Source of the DNA: Sandarakinorhabdus glacialis | Lineage (GTDB): Bacteria; Pseudomonadota; Alphaproteobacteria; Sphingomonadales; Sphingomonadaceae | Reading direction: 5' to 3' | Length of the DNA stretch: 64,000 nucleotides | Assembly: GCF_014643455.1 (NCBI RefSeq) | Contig: NZ_BMJM01000002.1 | Span: 406 to 64,405 of the forward strand | Shown: positions 17,431 through 25,285 of the stretch, one piece after another | Layout: each line of letters opens with the position of its first letter | Numbering within the stretch: position 1 is the first letter of the stretch | Program-made: the position numbers and the translations under genes | Notes under the pieces: model-generated | Told to the model about the DNA's origin: nothing | Seen by the model: only the letters and a program-made list of their open reading frames with translations | Databases searched by the model: none

Positions 17431-19658
17431 CCGCCGCTGGCTACCGTCCCCTCGAACACTTCTCGGTCGTCAATCTCGCCCCGTCGATTTCGGCCCGTTA
17501 TTGTGCGCGGCTGCTGGCGGTTCTCGGTGCCGACGTCCTTCAGCCGGAGAGCGAAGCCGACGCTCGGCTCGGCTACGGGGGTGCCGCTGGCGAGGCTTTC
17601 GGCCGCTGGCTCGATCAGGGCAAGCGGCTGGTCGCCCGTCCCGACGCCGAAGCCGCCGCGGATCGCCTGTCGGGTCCACTGGCCATCGTCATCGTCGACG
17701 GCCCCCCTGCGCCGACGACCGCAACGATGCCGCTGGTTCTCGACATCAGCGCATTTGGACACGATGGCCCCTATGCCGGCTGGTGCGTATCGGCACCTTT
17801 GCTTCAGGCGCTGTCGGGGACGTCGTATAATTTTGGCCCCCGAGGCGGCGCGCCGCTGCTTGCGCAAGGGTATGCGGCGGAAATTATCTCCGGGACCGTC
17901 GCCTTCATCGCAGCCGTAGGTGCCGCCTTCGGGCGGCTGCGCGGTCACTCGACGCAGCGCGTCGAGATCAGCGATTTTGAAAGCACGCTGTGTTTCGCCG
18001 AGATCTCGGCGATCGATCCGGCGGGGCGCGGTCAGGCGAGCAGCCGATTGGGGGTCAATCGCTTCGTACCGACCTATCCATGCGGCGTCTTTCGCAGCAA
18101 CGATGGCTGGATCGGCATCACCGCGCTGACGCCTGCGCAATGGACGACATTGTGCGAGCTTATCGAGCAACCCGCGATGGCCGCCGACCCGCGCATGGCG
18201 ACGACAATCAGCCGGCTCGCGCATGCCGATCTGGTCGACGCGATGCTGACCGCGCCGCTGCGCACGCGGACGACCGCGCAATGGGTCGAGACCGGCATCC
18301 GGCTGCGTCTGCCGTTCGCACCCGTGCACGATCATCAGGGGCTGCTCGCCGAGCCGATGTGGCGCGACCGCGCGAGTTTCGCAACATTCGGCGGCGGATC
18401 GCTGCGCGCCCCAATGTTGCCGTTCCGCGTCGCCGCGCACGGGCAGCGCGGCGAGGCAGTGCCCCCGATGCCGCCACACGCCGCGGGGCCGCTCGCGGGT
18501 ATCAGGGTGGTCGACTTCACGATGGGTTGGGCGGGTCCATTGACGACCCGGCATCTCGGCGACCTCGGGGCCGACGTGATCAAGATCGAGTCGGAGGCGT
18601 TTCCAGACTGGTGGCGGGGCTGGGAGCGTGACGATCATAGTGTCCCGCCGGCCAGCGAGATCAAGCTGCCGTTCATGGCGGTCAACCGGAACAAGCGCGG
18701 CATCAGCCTCGACCTGCGGAGCGCCACGGGGCTTGCCCACGCCAAGCTGCTGATTGCTACCGCCGACATCGTCATCGATAATTTCGCGCCGGGTACCCTT
18801 GATCGGCTCGGGCTCGGCCCGGCGGAGCAGCAGTCGTTGCGACCTGGCGTGATCAGCATCGCCATGGGCGCGTTCGGCGCGGTCGGCCCGCTCAGCGGTA
18901 TCCGCGGCTATGGCTCGACCGTCGAACAGGCCTCCGGACTGCCGTTCATGAACGGCTTCGAGGACTGGCCGCCGACGATGCAGCACGTCGCCTATGGCGA
19001 TCCCGTCGCCGGACTTTACGGCGCGGTCGCTGCGCTTGCTGCATTGCATGGGCGCGAACGGCTCGGCGGTGCTGCGATCGACCTGTCACAGGTCGAATGC
19101 CTGTTCCAGCTCGGTGCCGACGCCTTTATCGCGGTGCAGCTATCCGACGCGCCGGTGCCGCGCCGCGGGTCGCGCCGCGCGGCGATCGCTCCATGCGGGG
19201 CTTTTCCCTGCATCGGTGCCAATGAGTGGATTGCGGTCGCCGTCGACGATGAGTCGGCATGGCAGAAATTGTGCGGGCTGCTTGACCGCAGTGACTGGGC
19301 GGTCGACCCGGCGCTATCCTCGGCAACCGGCCGCAATATCCGCGCGGACGATATCGAGGCGGCGGTCGCTCGGTGGACGTGTAAGCGCTCCCAAAGCGAC
19401 GCGGTTTGCTTGCTTCAGGCAGCCGGTGTCGGCGCAGTGCCGCTGCTCCGGGGCAGCGACCCGATCGATGATCCGCACCTTACGGCGCGCGATTTCTGGT
19501 GGCGCGTCGACCGCGTCCATATCGGCCGTCACTGGCAAGCGGCACCGCCCTATCGCCTCGACGGACGGCGGCCGCCCATCCGGCGCGTCCCGCCGGTGCT
19601 AGGCGAACACACCGATGAGGTCCTCGCAGAGGTCGGTGTCACCCCGTCAGCGGCGTAG
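17427..19658 (+). CDS. Two-domain class III (CaiB/BaiF) CoA-transferase
   Basis: The 743-residue protein contains two CaiB/BaiF-type units in tandem. Residues about 5-345 are the first (FSVVNLAPSISARYCARLLA; VLDISAFGHDGPYAGW; GVFRSNDGWIGITALTPAQW). Residues about 355-735 are the second (IRVVDFTMGWAGPLTTRHLG; GADVIKIES; FMAVNRNKRGISLDL; IRGYGSTVEQASGLP). Most family members are single-domain chains of about 400 residues. The second unit looks more canonical, the first more divergent. The GTG start at 17427 overlaps the carboxylase stop (GTGA), tying the two genes together. It should move CoA between acids in the cytoplasm. Confidence 0.85.
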   Translation: MTAAGYRPLEHFSVVNLAPSISARYCARLLAVLGADVLQPESEADARLGYGGAAGEAFGRWLDQGKRLVARPDAEAAADRLSGPLAIVIVDGPPAPTTATMPLVLDISAFGHDGPYAGWCVSAPLLQALSGTSYNFGPRGGAPLLAQGYAAEIISGTVAFIAAVGAAFGRLRGHSTQRVEISDFESTLCFAEISAIDPAGRGQASSRLGVNRFVPTYPCGVFRSNDGWIGITALTPAQWTTLCELIEQPAMAADPRMATTISRLAHADLVDAMLTAPLRTRTTAQWVETGIRLRLPFAPVHDHQGLLAEPMWRDRASFATFGGGSLRAPMLPFRVAAHGQRGEAVPPMPPHAAGPLAGIRVVDFTMGWAGPLTTRHLGDLGADVIKIESEAFPDWWRGWERDDHSVPPASEIKLPFMAVNRNKRGISLDLRSATGLAHAKLLIATADIVIDNFAPGTLDRLGLGPAEQQSLRPGVISIAMGAFGAVGPLSGIRGYGSTVEQASGLPFMNGFEDWPPTMQHVAYGDPVAGLYGAVAALAALHGRERLGGAAIDLSQVECLFQLGADAFIAVQLSDAPVPRRGSRRAAIAPCGAFPCIGANEWIAVAVDDESAWQKLCGLLDRSDWAVDPALSSATGRNIRADDIEAAVARWTCKRSQSDAVCLLQAAGVGAVPLLRGSDPIDDPHLTARDFWWRVDRVHIGRHWQAAPPYRLDGRRPPIRRVPPVLGEHTDEVLAEVGVTPSAA

Positions 19659-19672
19659 GCGGCGCCAACCCC

Positions 19673-20443
19673 TCAGCGCGCTGCCGCCGCACCGCCGTCG
19701 AGCGGGATGATTGCCCCCGAAATATACGCTGCCGCGCGGTCGCAGAGGAACAGCGCGACCCCGGCGATGTCATCGGCACCGCCGACACGTCCGAGCGGAA
19801 TCGATTGCTCGATGCGCTCGCGCGTCGCGGGATCGTTGAGCGCAAACTCCATCATCTTGGTTTCGAACGGTCCCGGCGCGAGGGCGTTGACGGTGATGTT
19901 GTCCGCACCCAGCTGCGCTGCGAGCATCCGCGTGACGTGATGCACCGCCGCCTTGCTCGCGACATAGGAATAATTGGTGCCGCCACGCCCGATATGCGTG
20001 CCCGCTATTGAGCCGATGTTTATGATCCGCGCCGGATCGACCGCGGTCGCCGCCGTGCGCAGCAGCGGCAGCAGTTTCTGCGTGAGGAAGAACACCGACT
20101 TGACGTTGAGGTCCATCACCCGGTCCCAGCCGACCTCGGGGAAGTCTTCGAGTGGCGCGCCCCAGGTCGCGCCCGCATTGTTGACGAGGATGTCGAGCCG
20201 GGTTTCGCGTTCCTTGAGCGCCCCGGTCAATGCCTCGATCCCGCTGCTGTCGCCAAGATCGAACGGCAGGCTGATGCACTGGCCGTGCGCCGAAAGCTCG
20301 GCGGCGATGGCGTCGCAGACCGCCGCCTTGCGCGAGGAAATATACACCTTGGCACCCGCCTTGACGAACGCCTCGGCGATGAATTCTCCCAACCCGCGCG
20401 AACCGCCGGTAACGAGCGCAACTTTGCCCTGTAGATTGGTCAT
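19673..20443 (-). CDS. SDR-family oxidoreductase, RhlG/FabG-like
   Basis: A 256-residue classical SDR with TGGSRGLGE at about 12-20, NNAGATWG near 90 and the active site NIGSIAGTHIGRGG followed by YSYVASKAAV near 160. It shares KVYISSRKAA and a VMDLNVKS.FFLTQ segment with the SDR at 45541, so the two are paralogues. The family reduces 3-oxoacyl-ACP or 3-oxoacyl-CoA. It is convergent with the CoA-transferase (14-base gap) and lies just downstream of the thiolase on the same strand, consistent with beta-oxidation-like work. Confidence 0.9.
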   Translation of the reverse strand: MTNLQGKVALVTGGSRGLGEFIAEAFVKAGAKVYISSRKAAVCDAIAAELSAHGQCISLPFDLGDSSGIEALTGALKERETRLDILVNNAGATWGAPLEDFPEVGWDRVMDLNVKSVFFLTQKLLPLLRTAATAVDPARIINIGSIAGTHIGRGGTNYSYVASKAAVHHVTRMLAAQLGADNITVNALAPGPFETKMMEFALNDPATRERIEQSIPLGRVGGADDIAGVALFLCDRAAAYISGAIIPLDGGAAAAR

Positions 20444-20464
20444 CGCCGATTCTTTCCGCTTAGT

Positions 20465-21667
20465 TCAATAGATCTCGAACAGTCCGGCGGCACCCATGCC
20501 ACCGCCGATGCACATCGTCACGACGCCGTACTTGGCCCCGCGGCGCTTGCCTTCGTGGAGGATGTGGCCGGCACAGCGCGCGCCCGTCATGCCGTATGGA
20601 TGGCCGATCGAGATCGAACCGCCCGAGACATTGTACTTTGCAGGGTCAATGCCAAGCCGGTCGCGGCTGTACAGGCACTGAGACGCGAACGCCTCGTTGA
20701 GCTCCCAGATATCGATGTCGTCGATCTTGAGACCGTGACGTTCGAGCAGCCGTGGCACCGCAAACACCGGGCCGATGCCCATTTCCTCGGGTCCGCAACC
20801 CGAGACAGCGAGACCGCGATAGGCGCCCAGCGGCTGCAACCCGCGCCGCTCGGCATCCTTGGCATCCATCATCACAAGCGCCGCGGCACCGTCGGACAGC
20901 TGCGAGGCATTGCCCGCGGTGACGTACTTGCCCTGCTTGATCTGCTGGCCGGTCTTGAACACCGGCTGCAGCTTTTGCAGGTCGGCCAGCGTCGTCTGCG
21001 GCCGATTGCCTTCATCCATACGCAGCGTCACCTCGCGTTCGCTGGTCGCTCCGGTCTCCTTGTCGGTGACGATCATCGTTACGGTGACCGGCACGATCTC
21101 CTTGTCGAGGCGTTCCTCGGCCTGTGCCTGCGCGGTGCGCTGCTGCGACATCAGCGCGAATTCGTCCTGCGCTTCGCGGCTGACCCCGTAGCGCTCGGCG
21201 ACGATCTCGGCGGTTTCGAGCATCGACATATAGAGCTGGGGAAGGTCGCGGCGCAGAACGGCATCGCTGTTGCGGTAGCGGTTGGCATGCTCGTTCTGGA
21301 CGAGACTGATCGACTCGACGCCGCCGCCGATGACGATCGACATCTGGTCGTCGACGATCTGCTTGGCCGCGGTGGCGATGCCCATCAGCCCCGAGGAGCA
21401 GGCACGTTGCACCGTCATCCCCGCGACGCCGATCGGCAGGCCGGCCCTGAGCGCAGCCTGATAGGCGACGTTGTTTCCGGTCGAGCCCTCGGGTGCGGCG
21501 CAGCCCAGTACGACGTCCTCGACCTCGGCGGGATCGATGCCTGCGCGGCGCACCGCCTCGGCGATCGCATAGCTCGCCAACTCGGCGCCGCCGGTATTAT
21601 TGAAGGCGCCGCGATAGGCTTTGCCGATCGGCGTCCGCGCCGTCGACACGATTACTGCTTCGCGCAT
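20465..21667 (-). CDS. Acetyl-CoA C-acyltransferase (thiolase)
   Basis: A 400-residue thiolase. The start MREAVIVSTARTPIGKAYRG is typical; Cys90 in VQRACSSGL is the acyl-accepting cysteine; GHPYGMTGARCAGH and the C-terminal MCIGGGMGAAGLFE carry the His and second Cys. The ATG at 21667 follows GGGGAGAAC; an in-frame start 69 bases upstream lacks a ribosome site and would lie in the divergent promoter. It cleaves 3-ketoacyl-CoA to acetyl-CoA plus a shortened acyl-CoA. Located 21 bases upstream of the SDR, it likely forms a two-gene operon with it. Confidence 0.93.
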   Translation of the reverse strand: MREAVIVSTARTPIGKAYRGAFNNTGGAELASYAIAEAVRRAGIDPAEVEDVVLGCAAPEGSTGNNVAYQAALRAGLPIGVAGMTVQRACSSGLMGIATAAKQIVDDQMSIVIGGGVESISLVQNEHANRYRNSDAVLRRDLPQLYMSMLETAEIVAERYGVSREAQDEFALMSQQRTAQAQAEERLDKEIVPVTVTMIVTDKETGATSEREVTLRMDEGNRPQTTLADLQKLQPVFKTGQQIKQGKYVTAGNASQLSDGAAALVMMDAKDAERRGLQPLGAYRGLAVSGCGPEEMGIGPVFAVPRLLERHGLKIDDIDIWELNEAFASQCLYSRDRLGIDPAKYNVSGGSISIGHPYGMTGARCAGHILHEGKRRGAKYGVVTMCIGGGMGAAGLFEIY

Positions 21668-21718
21668 TTTATGTTCTCCCCTGCCAGCCGTCTTGACATC
21701 GGCGTAATGACAAAATAG

Positions 21719-21774
21719 CCATACTATCGTTCTCAATTGGCGTAAAGCGCGTTGTAGCGCGTTGCGTACGCCAA
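21719..21774. promoter_or_regulatory. Divergent regulatory region with inverted repeat and shared motif
   Basis: Between the thiolase (leftward) and the unknown protein at 21813 (rightward) lies CCATACTATCGTTCTCAA (21719-21736), which matches 16 of 18 bases of a reversed copy at 27503-27486. It is followed by TTGGCGTA (21737-21744) and its exact reverse complement TACGCCAA (21767-21774), enclosing two copies of GCGCGTTG. The arrangement looks like operator sequence; the binding protein is unknown, although the double-TetR protein at 29773 is a candidate. Confidence 0.5.
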
Positions 21775-21812
21775 AGAGGGGAGCGCATGTGTCGCCAACT
21801 GGAGAGACGCCG

Positions 21813-22466
21813 ATGCCGAATGCTGCAAGCCAGATTGCCGAACTCTACCGGACTGCCGGAGATCCCGTCATGTCGCAGGTAACGCCGTTCGACTTCGACA
21901 AGCTCAAGGGACGGCCGAACCTGCACCAGACGCCGCTGGGCGCACGTCGCGAATGGTCGCTCGAGAAGCTGCTGGCACTGACCCAGGCCGAGGGTCTCGA
22001 GCTGTGGCGCGGCCTGAATGCGGTCGACATGCGCGAGATGGACGGCCATTATGTGGGCTACGGCCCCGACGCGCTGAACGAAGAATTTCAGCTGGGCTAT
22101 GCCAAGTACATGTATGACGAGAAATCGCCGCGCGGTTTCTGGCTGGGCAAGGCGTTCCGGCCGCTGACCGATACCACCGGCGAGGGCTATAACCGCTGGC
22201 GCTATTCGGGCGGCAAGATAGCGCGCAACCTGCGCATGGCGACGCGCATGGGCGTCTCGCTGATCGACGGCAAGCCCTGCTATGTGCTCGACTATTCGGT
22301 GTTCAACCCGAAGATGACGCTGGTCGACGAGCTGCGCAAACTCGACGAGGCGATCTACTTCGGGATAGCGACACGCGACGCGGGCGACGGCAAACGCGAT
22401 CATCCCGACTTCTTCGTCCTGATTGGACCGACCGACGAATGGGTTGGTGCCGAGACTCCGGCCTGA
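21813..22466 (+). CDS. Conserved protein of unknown function (cytoplasmic copy)
   Basis: A 217-residue protein I do not recognise. Landmarks are FDFDKLKGRPNLHQTPLG, WSLEKLLALTQAEG, MDGHYVGYGPDA, SPRGFWLGKAFRPLTDTTGE, LRMATRMGVSLIDGKP and FVLIGPTDEWVG. There is no signal peptide. The protein at 24626 is a close full-length paralogue with a signal peptide. The GFWLGKxF and IDGKP..VLDYS elements faintly recall small lipid-binding beta-barrel families, but this is speculation. The ATG at 21813 follows GGAGAG; an earlier in-frame start at 21762 has none. It opens a five-gene rightward operon. Confidence 0.7.
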   Translation: MPNAASQIAELYRTAGDPVMSQVTPFDFDKLKGRPNLHQTPLGARREWSLEKLLALTQAEGLELWRGLNAVDMREMDGHYVGYGPDALNEEFQLGYAKYMYDEKSPRGFWLGKAFRPLTDTTGEGYNRWRYSGGKIARNLRMATRMGVSLIDGKPCYVLDYSVFNPKMTLVDELRKLDEAIYFGIATRDAGDGKRDHPDFFVLIGPTDEWVGAETPA

Positions 22467-23788
22467 GCGATGCGGGGGGCGGCGTGGGGCTGAGCGGACT
22501 TGGGCATCGTGCCGCGCCATTTGCCGGACTTGCGGCGTTGACGATCATCGGTGGCAATCCGGCGAATGCGCTGGCCGTGATCGCCAACCCCGAAACGGTC
22601 GGCATCTCCGCGGCGCGCCTGAAAATTATCGATGCGGTGCTCGAGCGCCACATCGCGGCTGGCGGCATCACCAGCGCGGTCACTGCGGTGATGCGGCGCG
22701 GCAGGCTGGTGCAGTTCAAGGCTTATGGCCTGTCCGACCTCGACGCTCGAACGCCGATGCGCACCGACGCGATCTTCCAGATGTATTCCTCGACCAAAAT
22801 CGTCACTGCGGTCGCGGTGCTGATGTTGGTCGAGGAGGGCAAGATCCGCCTTGAAGACCCGGTCAGCCGTTACCTCCCCGCGTTCAAGGGCGCGCAGGTC
22901 GCGGTAGCGAAGCCGGGCGCGACGCCGACACCGCGCGCCATCGGCGCATCGCTCCCCGGCTACGACCTCGTGCCCGCCGTCCGCGATCCGACCATTCGCG
23001 ACCTGATGACCCATACTGCGGGGCTGGGCAGCGCCTATCCGCTGCGCGTGTCGCCGCAGCCGCCGGTACGCGGGTCGCACGAGAGTCTCGCCAGCTTCGT
23101 GACCAGGCTCGCCAGCCAGCCGCTCGATTTTCAACCGGGGACGCGGTGGAGCTATTCGGGCATCACCGGCTGCGAAGTGCTGGCGCGGATCGTCGAGCTT
23201 CAATCGGGACAGCCATTCGAGACTTTTCTCGCCGAGCGCATCTTCAAGCCGCTCGGCATGACCGACACCTACTATCATCTCCCGGCGACCGAGCGCGGCC
23301 GATTGCTGCCGGTCTATCGGCGCGCCGACGACGCCTGGGTGCGCATCCCCCCGGCGATGACCGGTGAGGCGAGTGTCGCCGACGGCAATGTCTGGGGATC
23401 GATAGGGCTGGTCGGCACCGCGGATGATTTCGTGATCCTGCAGCAGATGCTCCTCAACAAGGGCGAATATGGCGGCCGCCGCCTGCTCGGCGCGCGCACC
23501 GTCGAGCTGATGGCGACCAATCATGTCGCCGATCTGTATCGCGGCGAAGGAGGCTATGCCGTCCCGATGTACGGCCACGGCTTCGGCCTGCTCGTCCAGG
23601 TCGTGCTCGATCCGATCGACGGCAACACCGGCCACTCGGCGGGGGCGTTCGGCTGGGGCGGCTACCTCGGCACGATGAACTGGACCGACCCTAAGGAGGA
23701 GATCGCCGCGGTCATCTTGCTGCAGCAGAACAACCGCGAGGTTCATATCGATTTCGAGCGGGCCATCCGCCAGGCGATCGTCGACTAG
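22439..23788 (+). CDS. Class C beta-lactamase-fold serine hydrolase
   Basis: Up to 449 residues with the penicillin-binding/beta-lactamase fold used by esterases. The SxxK nucleophile motif is SSTK in FQMYSSTKIVTAVAVLM, the YxN position is YSG in WSYSGITGC, and the third motif is HSAG in GHSAGAFGWGG. It should hydrolyse an ester or amide. A hydrophobic stretch (LAALTIIGGNPANALA) near residues 30-48 suggests export. The start is uncertain: the ATG at 22439 overlaps the previous gene by 28 bases, and a GTG at 22484 is an alternative. It lies in the operon between the unknown protein and the EthD-like gene. Confidence 0.85.
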   Translation: MGWCRDSGLSDAGGGVGLSGLGHRAAPFAGLAALTIIGGNPANALAVIANPETVGISAARLKIIDAVLERHIAAGGITSAVTAVMRRGRLVQFKAYGLSDLDARTPMRTDAIFQMYSSTKIVTAVAVLMLVEEGKIRLEDPVSRYLPAFKGAQVAVAKPGATPTPRAIGASLPGYDLVPAVRDPTIRDLMTHTAGLGSAYPLRVSPQPPVRGSHESLASFVTRLASQPLDFQPGTRWSYSGITGCEVLARIVELQSGQPFETFLAERIFKPLGMTDTYYHLPATERGRLLPVYRRADDAWVRIPPAMTGEASVADGNVWGSIGLVGTADDFVILQQMLLNKGEYGGRRLLGARTVELMATNHVADLYRGEGGYAVPMYGHGFGLLVQVVLDPIDGNTGHSAGAFGWGGYLGTMNWTDPKEEIAAVILLQQNNREVHIDFERAIRQAIVD

Positions 23789-23800
23789 GGTGCAGCGCCA

Positions 23801-24583
23801 ATGTTCACGACAATCGGTTTGACGATGGCGCTGGCGGCGACCGGCCCCGGTATCGCCGCGCCCGCGCAGCAGGTGAAATTCGCCTCGATCTGGGAGCAGC
23901 CGGCGGACAACGCGGCGCTCGACGACTGGTATCGGCGGACGCATTCGCGCGAGGCGCGGCAGTCGGTCGGGCAGTGGCTGACGGGCTATGTGGCGTTTCG
24001 CGGCTATGATGTGCCGGCCCAAGCGGATTTGTTCAATGTCGTGCGCTACCGACTGACCGAGATGTCGTACGCCAGCGCCGCCGCAGCGGCGGAGGCTCAG
24101 ACCGCGTGGCAGCCGCTATCGCCGCCGCCGATCGACAAGGTGGGTTTCCCGGACAAGACGCGGATCGCGACGATCTGGGTTCCGGTCGTGCCAACCGAGA
24201 AATACCTGCCGGCGTTTCCCAAGGCGCGCGCGACCTATCTGCGCTGGGTGTTCTTCATGCGCTATCCGCCCGGCGTGTCGCTCGAGGCGGGCGAAGCGTG
24301 GTTTACCAAAGTCCACGCGCCCGAGATCGCCAAAACACCGGGCGTCCGGCGTTTCGTCTGTGCAAAGACCATCCATCCGATCAAGGTCGCGTCCAACTGG
24401 GTGCGGATGTGCGAGGTCTGGTTCGACGACTACGCGGCATGGCAGGCAGCGTCTGCGACCGAACCATCGCGGGTTACGCCGCCGCCCTGGGCCAAGGCGC
24501 GGCCCTACCTCGAATACATCAGCATCTTCACCGCCCCGCATCCCGACATGGATTTTCTCCACGACGGCTACCGTGTGCCGTAG
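23801..24583 (+). CDS. Exported EthD-like protein, two ferredoxin-like units
   Basis: A 260-residue protein with an apparent signal peptide (LTMALAATGPGIAAPAQ). Two similar halves follow: FASIWEQPADNAALDDWYRR...HSREARQSVGQW in the first, and RWVFFMRYPPGVSLEAGEAW..VHAPEIAKTPGVRRFV with MCEVWFDDYAAWQAA in the second. WF..VHAPEI..TPG and the EVWFDD..AW pattern are those of EthD/dimeric alpha-beta barrel proteins, which occur beside degradation enzymes without a settled role. It lies 13 bases after the serine hydrolase in the same operon. Function is unknown; a chaperone, isomerase or cyclase-like role on an oxidised intermediate is possible. Confidence 0.6.
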   Translation: MFTTIGLTMALAATGPGIAAPAQQVKFASIWEQPADNAALDDWYRRTHSREARQSVGQWLTGYVAFRGYDVPAQADLFNVVRYRLTEMSYASAAAAAEAQTAWQPLSPPPIDKVGFPDKTRIATIWVPVVPTEKYLPAFPKARATYLRWVFFMRYPPGVSLEAGEAWFTKVHAPEIAKTPGVRRFVCAKTIHPIKVASNWVRMCEVWFDDYAAWQAASATEPSRVTPPPWAKARPYLEYISIFTAPHPDMDFLHDGYRVP

Positions 24584-24625
24584 CGGCGGCGCGCTCTCGA
24601 TATCGTTTCAGAAGGGAAGTCCATC

Positions 24626-25285
24626 ATGCCGTTCTCATCGTCGAAATATTGGCTCGGAGCCTTTGCCGCGCCCATGCTGAGCGGTGCTGCCAGTGCGCAA
24701 CCCGCCGCCTTCGATTTCGATAGCCTGAAAGGCCGTCCGAACCTCAACCAGACCGTGCTGGGCACGTCGGGCAAGTGGTCGCTCGAAAAGCTGCTGGCGC
24801 TAACCCAGGCCGAGGGAATGGCGCTGTGGAAGACGCTGCCCGCCGTGGCGCTTGCCGAGATGAACGGCCATTACCTAGGGCTCGGCCCCGACGCCAAGGA
24901 CGAGGTGTATCAGAAGAACTATGCGGCCTATATGTTCAGCGAGACGTCGCCGCGCGGTTACTGGCTGGGCAAGGCGTTTCGCCCACTAACCGCGACGACG
25001 GGCGAAGGCTATAATCGCTGGCGATTCGCGGGCGGGCGCATCGACCGCAACCTGCGCATGGCGACCCGCATGGGAACCTCGCTGATCGACGGCAAGCCGG
25101 CTTTCATTATGGACTATTCGGCGTTCAACAAGACGACGCTGACCGATGAAGTGCGCAAGCTCGACGACTTCATCTATCTGGGCGCGGCGACCACGGACGC
25201 GGGCGGCGGCAAGCGCAGCAAGCCGGCCTTCTTCATTCTGGTCGGCCCGACCGACGAGTGGGTCGGGCCCAAGACCAAGCCATGA
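24626..25285 (+). CDS. Conserved protein of unknown function (exported paralogue)
   Basis: A 219-residue paralogue of the protein at 21813, aligned over its whole length: FDFDSLKGRPNLNQTVLG, WSLEKLLALTQAEGMALW, MNGHYLGLGPDA, SPRGYWLGKAFRPLTATTGE, LRMATRMGTSLIDGKP and FILVGPTDEWVG. It differs in having an N-terminal signal peptide ending SGAASAQ, so it probably works in the periplasm. It starts after AGAAGGGAAG and ends with an ATGA overlap into the quinohemoprotein gene, implying linked expression and perhaps a shared substrate. I do not recognise the family. Confidence 0.7.
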   Translation: MPFSSSKYWLGAFAAPMLSGAASAQPAAFDFDSLKGRPNLNQTVLGTSGKWSLEKLLALTQAEGMALWKTLPAVALAEMNGHYLGLGPDAKDEVYQKNYAAYMFSETSPRGYWLGKAFRPLTATTGEGYNRWRFAGGRIDRNLRMATRMGTSLIDGKPAFIMDYSAFNKTTLTDEVRKLDDFIYLGAATTDAGGGKRSKPAFFILVGPTDEWVGPKTKP

